A stretch of DNA of 64,000 bases from Massilia sp. METH4 (lineage in GTDB: Bacteria > Pseudomonadota > Gammaproteobacteria > Burkholderiales > Burkholderiaceae_D). Below are positions 9,560 to 20,536 of the stretch, piece by piece. The position numbers and the translations under genes are program-made. The notes under the pieces were generated by a model. It did no database searches and was not told the origin of the DNA. It saw nothing but the letters and a program-made list of their open reading frames with translations. Positions within the stretch are counted from its first letter, which is position 1; every line of letters starts with the position of its first letter. Where the stretch lies: the NCBI RefSeq assembly GCF_037094685.1, contig NZ_CP146614.1, positions 6,634,001 to 6,698,000 of the forward strand. Reading direction: 5' to 3'.

Positions 9560-10708
9560 ATGTACTTGCCCGACCGGACCGCCGCGGTGGCGCTGCCGTT
9601 CGCGCTGGCCGGCGCCGAGCAGCGCGCCTGCCTGCTCGACGGCGTTGGCGCGGGCCTCGATGGCGTGCGGCACCGGCTGCCCCGTCAGGCCGCGCTCGAT
9701 GCCGGCGTGGCGCCCGCCGTCGCGCTACGCCAGCACGACATGCTGCGCCGCTGGCTGGAGGCGCTGGCGGCGGCGCTGCGCGCCGAGACCATGGACGAGC
9801 CGCAGCGCACCGTCCCTGTCGGGCCTGTCGCGGCGGTGGGAGCCCACGGCAGCGCGTACGGCCTGGCCGGCATGTATGCGATGGCTGCTCTGGCGGCAGG
9901 CTGCCCGGTGCTGGCGCGCGCCGTGCCGGCACCCAGCTGCAGCGAACTGGCCGGATTGATCGCGGCCGCGGCAGGCGCCGCGTGCCTGCCCGGCACGCTG
10001 TTCGAACTGGCGGCGGACGATGACGCCCTGCTGGCCCGCTGCGCGGTGCGCGCCGTCATCTGCCGCGCCGGCGCCAGGCCCGTTCCCCGCCTGCTGCCGG
10101 CGGTGGCGGAACTGGACGGCAGCGAAACCGCCTTCGTGCTGCCGGGCGCCCTGAATGGCCGCGCCGAGTACCTGGGCCAGCAATTGCTCGCCCAGCCGGG
10201 CGCCTGCCCGGTGGTGGTGGCGATCGATGGCGACGGCTTCATCGACCTGCGCGAAACCATCGTCGACACGCTGGCGAGCGGGGGCGCCCTGTGCGCCGGC
10301 GGTCCGGCCGGCCTGGCGCCGCCGGCTGGCAGCGGCGCGCAGGTCCTCGACGATGCATCGCGTGGCGCGGCCGTGCCCTTCGCGGAAGTGCCGGCGGCGG
10401 CGCTGGTCGCCAATCCGCAACTGGCCGGCGCGCGCCGGGGCGCTCTGCTGGTGCGCTGCGGCGATGGCGCCGAACTGCTGGCGCTGGCCTGGGCACTGGG
10501 CCCCCTCTCGTGCGCCAGCGTGCACCTTGCTCCCGGCGACGCCGCGCTGGCAACCGCGCTGCTGCCGGTGCTGGAGCTTGCCGCCCGACACATCCACGTC
10601 AACCGCTTCGGCACCGCGCTGCGGCCTACAAGGGCTGCGGCGCTCGACGCGATCGGCCGCTTCCGCCGCCCCGTGTTCCATCATGCCAACGCACCGCATG
10701 CCGCATGA
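9560..10708 (+). CDS. Degenerate aldehyde-dehydrogenase-like protein (KGSADH branch)
   Basis: A 382-residue protein that reads as a shortened NADP-dependent aldehyde dehydrogenase of the alpha-ketoglutarate-semialdehyde type. Family segments recognisable in order are VPVGPVAAVG (85-94), ALAAGCPV (110-117), AVAELDGSETAFVLPGAL (181-198, holding a candidate base E184), QPGACPVVV (212-220, C216 where family members read GQFCTNPG), and a tail AIGRFRRPVFH like the family's AIxRFLRPVxYQ. The cofactor-binding VGFTGS turn and about 140 residues overall are missing relative to the usual ~525. Enzymatic activity is therefore doubtful. AGGGGG precedes the ATG by 8 nt, so it appears to be translated. It lies 28 bp upstream of the next gene. 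Confidence 0.6.
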   Translation: MYLPDRTAAVALPFALAGAEQRACLLDGVGAGLDGVRHRLPRQAALDAGVAPAVALRQHDMLRRWLEALAAALRAETMDEPQRTVPVGPVAAVGAHGSAYGLAGMYAMAALAAGCPVLARAVPAPSCSELAGLIAAAAGAACLPGTLFELAADDDALLARCAVRAVICRAGARPVPRLLPAVAELDGSETAFVLPGALNGRAEYLGQQLLAQPGACPVVVAIDGDGFIDLRETIVDTLASGGALCAGGPAGLAPPAGSGAQVLDDASRGAAVPFAEVPAAALVANPQLAGARRGALLVRCGDGAELLALAWALGPLSCASVHLAPGDAALATALLPVLELAARHIHVNRFGTALRPTRAAALDAIGRFRRPVFHHANAPHAA

Positions 10709-10736
10709 GCCGCATGCCCTCCGCGACAAGGAGCCG

Positions 10737-11060
10737 ATGATGATCCATCCCTCTCTCCCCCGCGCCGAAAAGGTCGGCGTGGCACAAATCCGCATGCGCA
10801 AGGCCGAACACAGCACCGCGGTACTGGGCTCCTTCGTCGCCGCCGACAAGCTGCTGAAGGCCTGGGCGGCCGCGCGCGACTGCAAGGAATGCGAATTCGA
10901 AATCCGCTACCTGGACGGCTACCGCCTCTCGGGGCGCTACCCGATGTGGCAGCGGAACACCGCCCGCCAGTCGCTGGGCGCCCACGTCAGGCGCCACCTG
11001 GCCGGCACCCCCGACCGTTTCCTCGACCGCTACGAAATCGAGGACTTCGGCGAACCCTGA
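10737..11060 (+). CDS. Uncharacterised 107-residue protein
   Basis: I do not recognise a family. The protein begins MMIHPSLPRAEKVGVAQIRM and contains a CKECEFEIRYLDGYRLSGRY segment with two cysteines, then a basic helix SLGAHVRRHLAG and an acidic end DRYEIEDFGEP. There is no signal peptide or membrane segment. CAAGGAG lies 4-10 nt upstream of the double ATG, a strong ribosome site. It follows the pseudo-aldehyde-dehydrogenase gene by 28 bp and precedes the second STAND regulator, so the three may be one transcription unit. Confidence 0.7.
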   Translation: MMIHPSLPRAEKVGVAQIRMRKAEHSTAVLGSFVAADKLLKAWAAARDCKECEFEIRYLDGYRLSGRYPMWQRNTARQSLGAHVRRHLAGTPDRFLDRYEIEDFGEP

Positions 11061-11063
11061 TAC

Positions 11064-11107
11064 ACATTTCCTGAAACCGGGGGCGCAGCAGGGGTTCCAG
11101 GAAATGT
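11064..11107. promoter_or_regulatory. Inverted repeat between orphan gene and STAND regulator 2
   Basis: Perfect 10-bp arms ACATTTCCTG (11064-11073) and CAGGAAATGT (11098-11107) enclose a G-rich loop. No T-run follows, so it is a weak candidate terminator. Its position just after the stop of the 107-residue gene and about 80 bp before the regulator's start makes an operator equally possible. Confidence 0.5.
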
Positions 11108-11187
11108 TTCCGATCGGTTGTCAGGCGGGTGTAAAGAAAGTCACTTATCATGGGTGCCTGGCGGCATGGTGCCGTCGACCAACGAAG

Positions 11188-13923
11188 ATGCCCATGACAC
11201 TCCCAGCCCCCGAGTCGTCCGTTGCGCATGCGTCGTTCGGGCCCTTTCGCCTCTATCCGGCGCAGCGCGTGCTGCTGCGGGATGGCCGGCAGCTGAAACT
11301 GGGCTCGCGCGCGTTCGACATCCTGGCCGTGCTCGCCGAACGCGCCGGCGCCACGGTCGCAAAAGCCGACCTCATCTCGCGTGCCTGGCCCGACACCATC
11401 GTCGAGGAAGCGAATCTGCGCGTGCACATCGTGGCATTGCGCAAGGCGCTGGGCGAGACGCCGGCGCGTCGCTACATCGGCAGCGTGGCGGGCGAAGGAT
11501 ACGCACTCATTGCCCCGCTCCAATGGCACGTTCCCGCCGTTGAGCCGCACGGGAACGCCGATGGCCGCGCTGCCGGGCAGGCCGTCGCCGCACTGGCCAC
11601 GCTGGCGCAGCAGCACCGCCTGCTCACGCTGACGGGCACGGGCGGCGTCGGCAAGAGCACGCTGGCGCACGCGATCGCCCGCCACCTCGGCGCGACGTTC
11701 CGCACCTGGAGCACCGACCTGGCCGAGGCGGCCGATCCGTGCGTGGCGCTGGTTGCCGCGATGGGCCTGCCGCCGGGCGTCGACCCCGCCTCGCCGCTGG
11801 TCGCGCACATGCGCGAGCGGCCCGTGCTCCTGCTGCTCGACAATTGCGACCGCGTGGTGGCCGCGGTCGCCGCGCTGGCCGAGCGCCTGCTGGGCGCGGT
11901 GCCCGGCATCACCATCGTGGCGACCTGCCGCGAGGCGTTGCGCGCGGCGGGCGAACGGGTCCAGCGCGTGGAGCCCCTTGCCTGCCCGCCCGCGGGCAGC
12001 CACACGGCGGCGGCCGCGCTGGCCTACCCCGCCGTGGCCCTGTTCGCCGCCCGCGCCGCCGCCGCCCGGGACGGGTACACGCTGGACGACGCGGATGCCA
12101 CCGCGGTGGCCGAACTGTGCCGGCGCCTCGACGGCGTGCCGCTGGCCATCGAGCTGGCCGCCGCGCGGCTCGCCCTGTTCCAGCCGCACGAGCTGGTCGA
12201 GCGCCTCGACGAGCGCCTGCACCTGCTCAAGGGTGGCCGCCGCACGGCGCCGCCCCGCCACCGCTCGCTGCGCGCCGCGCTCGAATGGAGCATCGATTCC
12301 CTGACGGCCATGGAGCGCACGGTCCTCGGCCGCGTGGCCGTGTTCCCCGGTTCGTTTACGCTGGCGCGTGCCGTACGGGTGGCGGCTGGCGAAACCGTTG
12401 GTGCCGCCGACGTCGAAGACGCCCTCGCCACGCTCGCCGCCAAGTCGCTGCTCGCCACGCACGAGCCGGCCAATCCGCCCGAGTACCTGCTGTACGACAG
12501 CGTGCGCACATATGCGCGCTCCCTGCTGCCGCCCGACGATGCCGCCCACGCCCGCTTCGCCGCCGATTGCGCGGCGCTGGTATCCGGCGCCGACAGCGCG
12601 CAACGTTACCTGCCGGACGTGCGCGCCGCCCTCGCCTGGGGCTTCGGCCCGCGGGGCGATGCCCCGGGCGCCGCCGCGCTGCTCGCGACCGCCTTGCCCC
12701 TGTGGTGGCACGCGGAGGCACTGCCCGAACTGCGCGGCTGGCTGGAGCGGGCGGTGCGATGCGGCGGCGCGCCGGCCCGGCAGGCGGCCCTGCACACGGC
12801 GCTGGGCACCGTCAGCGTCTATCTGCAGGGCCCCGGCGCCGGCCAGGCCGCCTATGCGGGCGGCTACGCCCTGGCTGAAAACAGCGGCGACACCGACCGG
12901 CTGGCCGACGCGTTTTCCGGCCTCATGCTCGAGCACGTGCTGGCCGGCGACTACCCGGCCGCGGTGGCGCTGGCGCAGCGCTTCCAGGACGGCATTCGCA
13001 CCGCCAACTCACGCCCCGCGCAACTGATCCACGACCGCTTCGCGGCCCTCGCCCTCCACCTTTCCGGCAACCATGCGCAAGCCGCGCCGCTGGCGCGCGC
13101 CGTCCAGAACGGCACGGTGCCGTCCGTGTGCACGCAACGGCGCACTGCCTTGCATACCGATGAAAACGTTGCCGCGAGCGGCGTGCTGGCGCGCGCCCGC
13201 TGGCTGCTCGGCCAGCCGGACGAAGCGCTGCGCCTGGCCCGCAACGGCGTGCTGCGCGCCCGCGCGGTCGGCCCCGCACCGCTGTGCCACATTCTGGCGT
13301 TCGCCATGTTTCCGATCGCGTGGTGGTGCGGCGACCGGCCCACGGCGGTGGCGGCACTGGCCGAACTGGAGGATGCGTCGCGCCGTTTCCCGCACTGGGA
13401 ATCGCTGGCGCGCCAGTACCGCCACGGCGTGGTCGAGGACGCGCCCGGCGACTGGCTGGCCAAGGCGCCGGCGGCCGGCCCGCACCGCGAAACGCTCGCC
13501 ACGCTGAGTCCGCGCTACCTGGACGACGCGCTGCTGCTGCGCGCCGACGGGGGCGGCGCGCGCTGGTGCGCTCCCGAGTTGCGCCGCCTGCAAGGCGAAC
13601 GGCTGCTGGCCGGGACCGGTGCGGGCGCGGCCGGGCGCACCGATGCCGAGCGGCTGTTCCGCAGCGCCCTGCTGCTCGCCCGCGACCAGGGGGCCCCCGG
13701 CTGGGAACTGCGCGCCGCCACCAGCCTGGCGCGGCTATGGTACGGCCGCGGCGCCGTCGCCGGCGGCCAGGCACTGCTGGAACTCGTGCTGGAACGCCAT
13801 ACCGGGGGCCGCGGCACGGCCGACGTGCTGGCCGCCACCCGGCTGCTGGCCCAATGGAAGCTGCAAAAAAAAACCGGCGCCGCATCCCTCGACGCGGCGC
13901 CGGCTTCACCGGTCACGGCTTGA
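11188..13923 (+). CDS. Winged-helix STAND ATPase transcriptional regulator, paralogue 2
   Basis: A 911-residue protein with the same architecture as the one at 6491-9253. The winged helix is at about 17-110 (FDILAVLAERAGATVAKADL, RVHIVALRKALG, VAGEGYALIAP), Walker A GTGGVGKST at 150-158, and a Walker B-like VLLLLDNCDRVV soon after. It shares the FCR/CRRLDG-PLA-ELAA sensor-type region and a TPR-like C-terminal half. The start is uncertain: 11188 or 11194 fit best because the winged helix begins soon after, and an in-frame start at 11104 has no good ribosome site. Its last codons overlap the clpB terminator on the opposite strand. It converges with clpB, 4 bp apart. Confidence 0.83.
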   Translation: MPMTLPAPESSVAHASFGPFRLYPAQRVLLRDGRQLKLGSRAFDILAVLAERAGATVAKADLISRAWPDTIVEEANLRVHIVALRKALGETPARRYIGSVAGEGYALIAPLQWHVPAVEPHGNADGRAAGQAVAALATLAQQHRLLTLTGTGGVGKSTLAHAIARHLGATFRTWSTDLAEAADPCVALVAAMGLPPGVDPASPLVAHMRERPVLLLLDNCDRVVAAVAALAERLLGAVPGITIVATCREALRAAGERVQRVEPLACPPAGSHTAAAALAYPAVALFAARAAAARDGYTLDDADATAVAELCRRLDGVPLAIELAAARLALFQPHELVERLDERLHLLKGGRRTAPPRHRSLRAALEWSIDSLTAMERTVLGRVAVFPGSFTLARAVRVAAGETVGAADVEDALATLAAKSLLATHEPANPPEYLLYDSVRTYARSLLPPDDAAHARFAADCAALVSGADSAQRYLPDVRAALAWGFGPRGDAPGAAALLATALPLWWHAEALPELRGWLERAVRCGGAPARQAALHTALGTVSVYLQGPGAGQAAYAGGYALAENSGDTDRLADAFSGLMLEHVLAGDYPAAVALAQRFQDGIRTANSRPAQLIHDRFAALALHLSGNHAQAAPLARAVQNGTVPSVCTQRRTALHTDENVAASGVLARARWLLGQPDEALRLARNGVLRARAVGPAPLCHILAFAMFPIAWWCGDRPTAVAALAELEDASRRFPHWESLARQYRHGVVEDAPGDWLAKAPAAGPHRETLATLSPRYLDDALLLRADGGGARWCAPELRRLQGERLLAGTGAGAAGRTDAERLFRSALLLARDQGAPGWELRAATSLARLWYGRGAVAGGQALLELVLERHTGGRGTADVLAATRLLAQWKLQKKTGAASLDAAPASPVTA
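13865..13903 (-). terminator. Rho-independent terminator of clpB, inside an opposing gene
   Basis: Read on the minus strand, a perfect 10-bp GC stem (13874-13883 with 13894-13903) is followed by nine T residues (13865-13873). It lies entirely within the 3' coding end of the STAND regulator on the plus strand. Confidence 0.9.
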
Positions 13924-13927
13924 CCGC

Positions 13928-16537
<2,610 letters not shown>

Positions 16538-16570
16538 GGCGCTTGGCTCCAAATTTTATCTAACGATAAA

Positions 16571-16597
16571 GTGCGGATGCGCGAGCGCATTTTCAAG
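16571..16597 (-). promoter_or_regulatory. Predicted sigma-32 heat-shock promoter of clpB
   Basis: On the minus strand CTTGAAA (16591-16597) is followed after 14 bp by CCGCAC (16571-16576), close to the heat-shock consensus CTTGAAA / CCCCAT. It is placed immediately upstream of clpB, a classic RpoH target. A small GC hairpin lies just upstream at about 16601-16616. Confidence 0.6.
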
Positions 16598-16630
16598 AAC
16601 CCCGGGTCACACCCGGTGCAGGCTTATTTC

Positions 16631-16690
16631 GCCTTCACTGCCGCCTTTACTGGCGCCTTCACTGCCGCCTTCACTGCCGCCTTCACTGCC
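16631..16690. repeat. Five 12-bp tandem repeats spanning the moaE stop codon
   Basis: The unit GCCTTCACTGCC occurs five times (one copy with two changes, 16643-16654). In the moaE frame each unit contributes a stop codon, at 16683, 16671, 16659, 16647 and 16635. In another minus-strand frame the same DNA reads as a VKAA-type lysine/alanine repeat ending in TAA. Confidence 0.9.
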
Positions 16691-17156
16691 ACTTCGCCAG
16701 CGCCTCGTCATCCGACACCCGCGCGTCGACCCATCGCGCGCCTTCCGGCGTGGTTTCCTTCTTCCAGAACGGCGCCTCGGTCTTCAGATAGTCGATGATG
16801 AATTCGCACGCGGCGAAGGCATCGCCGCGGTGGGCGGACGTCACGGCCACCAGCACGATCTGGTCGCGCGGCAACAGCGGCCCCACGCGGTGGATCACCA
16901 GCGCATCGTGGATCGGCCAGCGCGCGCAGGCCGTGTCGATGATGCGGTCGATCGACTGTTCCGTCATGCCCGGATAATGCTCGAGTTCCATCGCCGCCAC
17001 GTGCGAGCCGTCGTTCAGGTCGCGCACGGTGCCGACGAAGGTGACGACCGCGCCCACTTTCGGGTTGTCGTGGCGCAGCCGCGCCACTTCCGCGGACAGG
17101 TCGAAATCCTCGTGCTGCACTTTGACGCGCGAGGCGTTCATGCGCGGATCCGCCAT
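16683..17156 (-). CDS. moaE: Molybdopterin synthase catalytic subunit MoaE
   Basis: A 157-residue large subunit of molybdopterin synthase. With the thiocarboxylated MoaD it converts cyclic pyranopterin monophosphate to molybdopterin. Diagnostic segments are GAVVTFVGTVRDLNDG, LEHYPGMTEQSID, HRVGPLLPRDQIVLVAV, SAHRGDAFAACEFIIDYLKT and APFWKKE, with the catalytic lysines in the last two. The start ATG at 17154-17156 overlaps the stop of the upstream DUF349 gene (TGATG), implying translational coupling. No moaD lies beside it in this window. Confidence 0.95.
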   Translation of the reverse strand: MADPRMNASRVKVQHEDFDLSAEVARLRHDNPKVGAVVTFVGTVRDLNDGSHVAAMELEHYPGMTEQSIDRIIDTACARWPIHDALVIHRVGPLLPRDQIVLVAVTSAHRGDAFAACEFIIDYLKTEAPFWKKETTPEGARWVDARVSDDEALAKWQ

Positions 17157-19747
17157 CAGCGGCCCTCCGCGCCGATACGGCGGAACAGCGCCTCGATCCG
17201 GCTGGCAGTGCGGTCGTCCAGCAGCGCCGGCAGCGCGCACAGCTGCGCGAACTGCGCTGCCTGCGACGCGCCGCCCGCCTTGTGGCCGGACTTCAGCGAA
17301 TCCTGCAGCACCTCGACCTGCATCCTCAACCGGTCGCGCGCGAACTCGGGGCCGCTGTCGATACCGGCCACGATCTCCTGGCGCAGCACTTCGGCCAGCA
17401 GGCGCGCACGATTCGCTTCCAGCGTGGCGGCATGGGCCGCGCGCACGGCAGGATCGCCCGCGGCGGCCTGCAGGGCGGCGTTGAAGCGGCCGTGCAGCGA
17501 ACGTTCGTAGTCGGGCGGTAGCGGCGGCAACGCCGCCCAGCGCCCTTTCCAGTTCTGCTCGTCGACCGGGCCGGGCGCGGCCACGGCGTTTTCCAGCGCC
17601 TGCACCAGGCGCAGCTTGTCGCGCAGTGCATTGGCCTGGGCGGCGCCGGCCCGCTTGCGGATCGCATCGGCCTCGCCCTGCAAGGCGGCGACGGCGGCGC
17701 GATAGCGCTGCTCGATACGCTGCTCGGCGGCACGCGGCACGGGGCCGGTGGCATGCCAGGCGCTCGCGGCATCGCGCAGCGCCTTCACGATCGCGGCCTG
17801 CCGCGCCTTGTCGTCACCCTCGAAGGCGAAGTTCTCGAGCTGGGCGCAGATCGCCTCGCGGGCATGCAGGTGGGCCTTGCGTTCGTGGTCGGCGGCATGG
17901 GCGGACTCCTTGCGGCGGGCAAAGATCGTGTCGCAGGCGGCGCGGAATTTCTGCCACAGCGCCTGTTCCTGGCGCCGCTCCAGCGGCAGCGCCTTCGCAT
18001 GGCCCTGCCACGCTTCCTGCAGGCCGCGCAGCGTGTCCACCGTGTGCCGGTCGGCCGGATCGAGCTTGTAGACTTCCTCGATCAGCTGCTCGCGGCGCGC
18101 CACCTCGATCTTGCGCTGTTCCTCGAGCGGGGCCATCAGGGTTTCCATCGCCTTGCCGAAGGCGGTGTCGAGCCGCTTCTTGTCCTTGCGGTCGATCGTG
18201 CCCAGCCGGCTCCACGCCTGGCGCAGGCGCTGCGAGCTGGAGGCCAGGCTGCGCCAATCCTCGCGGGCCGCCGGCGAATCGGCGATCAGCGCATTCACCT
18301 CGTCCACCAGGGCCTGCGCCCTGGCGGCATTGGCATGGCGCTCATCGGCCAGGTGGCGGAAGTGCGCCGCGGCCGGCGCATAGGCGGCCGTGCAGGCCGC
18401 ATCGAATTTCTCCCACAGGCTCTTCGGCGCCGCGCCGGACACGCTGTCCAGCGCCTTCCACCGTTCGCGCATCGCGCTGACCTTCTTGGCCAGTTCGCTC
18501 ATCGACAGGTTTTGCGCCGGCAGCTCTTCCACGGCGTGCACCAGCTCCTCGCGCGACACATTGCCGCCCCAGCGGGCCCAGGCCGACAGGCGCTTGAATT
18601 CGGCGCGTACGTGCGCGAGGCGTTCCGATTGCTGGGCCGTCAGGCGGCCCGTCTTGCTTTCCTTCAGCGTCTTGTCGTGCTCGGCGGCCACGTGCAGCTG
18701 GCCCTGGGCCAATGCCGCTTCCATCGCGTCGACCAGCGCCATGAAGCGCTCGTTCGCCTCGCGGTCGGCCGGGGTGATTTTCTTTTCCTTGGGCGGGCGC
18801 TGCGGGGCAACCGCCGGCGCGTTCGCCCCGTCGGTCGCGGGCTCGTCATGCGCCACGCCCTCCTGCCCATCGGCCTGGCCGGCCGCCTGCTCGGGCTGGG
18901 GCTCGCCCGCAGCGGCAGGCGCGGGGGCAGGAGCAGGAGCGGGAGCGGGCGGCTCGGCCACGGGTGCCGCGCGCACGAGCGCGGCACGGGCAGCCTCGAG
19001 CGCCGCTTCCACATCCGTGCGCAGGTGCCGCGGCAGCGACGCGTGTTCGGGTGCCGCCAGCCGCGCGGCATGCTCGGCGGCCAGGCGTTCCAGTTCCTGC
19101 GCGGCTTCCTCGCCGCCCGGGGCGGCGGCCAGCTTGCGCAGCGCGGCCAGCGCGTCGATCGTGGCGCGCTGCAAGTCCACCTGCGCTTCGAGGCGTGCGC
19201 TCAGCGCGGCGCGTAGCCGGTCGAACTCGGCTGCCAGTTCCGGCGGCGCATCGATCACTTTCCACAGGCGGTCAAGGTCGGCCACCAGGTTCGGCGTCAG
19301 CTTCTCGTCCTGCAGCAGGCGCTGGGCCTGGGAAATGCTGGCCTCGGCCTGGCGCTGTTCCATCTGGCGGTGGCGGATCGCGTCAAGCCGGGCCTGCATC
19401 AGCTTGGCCACGCGCCGGTCCGTATTGCGCACGGCCTGCTGCACCTGTTCCAGCGCGGCCTGTGACACCACGTGCTCGGCCGCGGCCAGCCGCACATCCG
19501 CGAACTCGCTCTGCAGGATCAGCTCGACGGCAGCGGCTTCGTTACCCGCGAGCGCACGGGCGGCCGCGGCCTGCTCGGCGCGGCGCGCTTCCTTGCCGTC
19601 CTGGCCGCCCTGGCCGCCCTGCCCGCCAGCCGCGCCCCTGCTTGCGCCGCCACCTTTGTCGCCGCGGCCGCCCTCCGCGTTCTGCCCCTGCGCGGCCTGC
19701 GGATCGGTGCCCTTGTCGCCGGGCCGCTTGAAGAGGAATTCAAACAT
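17156..19747 (-). CDS. DUF349-repeat coiled-coil protein
   Basis: An 863-residue cytoplasmic protein rich in alanine, arginine and glutamate. It begins MFEFLFKRPGDKGTDPQ, then has a glycine-rich low-complexity stretch and a proline/alanine linker near 265-310. Multiple DUF349-type helical repeats follow, for example WKALDSVSGAAPKSLWEKFD, WRSLASSSQRLRQAWSRLG and WQGHAKALPLERRQEQALW. The function of the family is not established. It overlaps moaE by the TGATG junction and is read towards clpB, so the three genes may be one transcription unit. Confidence 0.85.
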   Translation of the reverse strand: MFEFLFKRPGDKGTDPQAAQGQNAEGGRGDKGGGASRGAAGGQGGQGGQDGKEARRAEQAAAARALAGNEAAAVELILQSEFADVRLAAAEHVVSQAALEQVQQAVRNTDRRVAKLMQARLDAIRHRQMEQRQAEASISQAQRLLQDEKLTPNLVADLDRLWKVIDAPPELAAEFDRLRAALSARLEAQVDLQRATIDALAALRKLAAAPGGEEAAQELERLAAEHAARLAAPEHASLPRHLRTDVEAALEAARAALVRAAPVAEPPAPAPAPAPAPAAAGEPQPEQAAGQADGQEGVAHDEPATDGANAPAVAPQRPPKEKKITPADREANERFMALVDAMEAALAQGQLHVAAEHDKTLKESKTGRLTAQQSERLAHVRAEFKRLSAWARWGGNVSREELVHAVEELPAQNLSMSELAKKVSAMRERWKALDSVSGAAPKSLWEKFDAACTAAYAPAAAHFRHLADERHANAARAQALVDEVNALIADSPAAREDWRSLASSSQRLRQAWSRLGTIDRKDKKRLDTAFGKAMETLMAPLEEQRKIEVARREQLIEEVYKLDPADRHTVDTLRGLQEAWQGHAKALPLERRQEQALWQKFRAACDTIFARRKESAHAADHERKAHLHAREAICAQLENFAFEGDDKARQAAIVKALRDAASAWHATGPVPRAAEQRIEQRYRAAVAALQGEADAIRKRAGAAQANALRDKLRLVQALENAVAAPGPVDEQNWKGRWAALPPLPPDYERSLHGRFNAALQAAAGDPAVRAAHAATLEANRARLLAEVLRQEIVAGIDSGPEFARDRLRMQVEVLQDSLKSGHKAGGASQAAQFAQLCALPALLDDRTASRIEALFRRIGAEGR

Positions 19748-19858
19748 GATGTGCTATGGATGGATCAAAACCGCCATCATAGCGCAGCACCGCTTCGAGC
19801 GGCGTCGCGACCTGCGGCCGAGACCGCCAGACCACCGGGCTGCCGGTACGCCGGGCCG

Positions 19859-20536
19859 TCAATCGCCCGCGGCGCGCTGGAGCGGCTCGCCCGCCGCGCG
19901 CGGCAGCGCGCGGGCGCGGGCCCGCACGGCCGGCATGCGGATGTCGATCGAGGCGACCGGTTCGGCCGGCGGCGCCAGCCGCGGCACCAGCGAAATCACG
20001 TCGGCCTCCTCGCCATTGCGGCGCGCCTCGGCCACTTGCGCGTCGTGCGCCAGCAGCTTGTTGGCGATCGCGAACCAGGCCTCGCCACAGATAGTGCTGC
20101 GGGCGATTGCGAACAGTTCCTGCTCTTCCTTTTCCAGCCTTTGCAGCAAGGCCGTGCAAAAACTGTCGACGGCATTGCAGAACGACGATACGTGCTCGGC
20201 GGCATGTGCCTCGCCTTGCGGCTGTTCCACGCCATCCTTCAGGCGCCGCACCACGTCGAGCGCCAGGGCGTTCAGGCGCGACAGTTCATCGAGCAACTGG
20301 TCGGCGCGCTGGGTCGCCTGGCGCAGGGCCGGGATCAGGTACAGCTCCACCTTGCGCCAGCTGCACGCCTGATACAGCCGTTCCAGCGTTTCGCATGCGT
20401 ATTCAAGCTGGGACAGCGTCAGGCTGTGCTGCCGCGTCAGTGTCGATTGCACATATTTCTGGAAAGAAAGCAAACTGAGCCGAACATTGGCTTGTTCGAC
20501 GGACAGCGCAACCAGAGCATAAGTGGCCGTTAACAT
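19859..20536 (-). CDS. Uncharacterised helical protein, possibly hemerythrin-like
   Basis: A 225-residue, almost entirely alpha-helical protein. I chose the ATG at 20534-20536, with GGGAG upstream. Regularly spaced acidic residues and histidines (for example HAAEHVSSF, LLQRLEKEEQELFAIAR, LLAHDAQVAEARR) loosely resemble a hemerythrin-type bundle. However, I cannot assign all seven iron ligands, so the function is open. The tail is rich in arginine, alanine and proline. It lies 111 bp upstream of the DUF349 gene and 128 bp downstream of the acetyltransferase gene on the same strand. Confidence 0.65.
   Translation of the reverse strand: MLTATYALVALSVEQANVRLSLLSFQKYVQSTLTRQHSLTLSQLEYACETLERLYQACSWRKVELYLIPALRQATQRADQLLDELSRLNALALDVVRRLKDGVEQPQGEAHAAEHVSSFCNAVDSFCTALLQRLEKEEQELFAIARSTICGEAWFAIANKLLAHDAQVAEARRNGEEADVISLVPRLAPPAEPVASIDIRMPAVRARARALPRAAGEPLQRAAGD

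Noticed and set aside
6491..13923. Interpreting the STAND proteins as an antiphage (Avs-like) defence pair.
   Set aside because: They carry DNA-binding winged helices and no nuclease, protease or TIR effector, so transcriptional regulation is the simpler reading.
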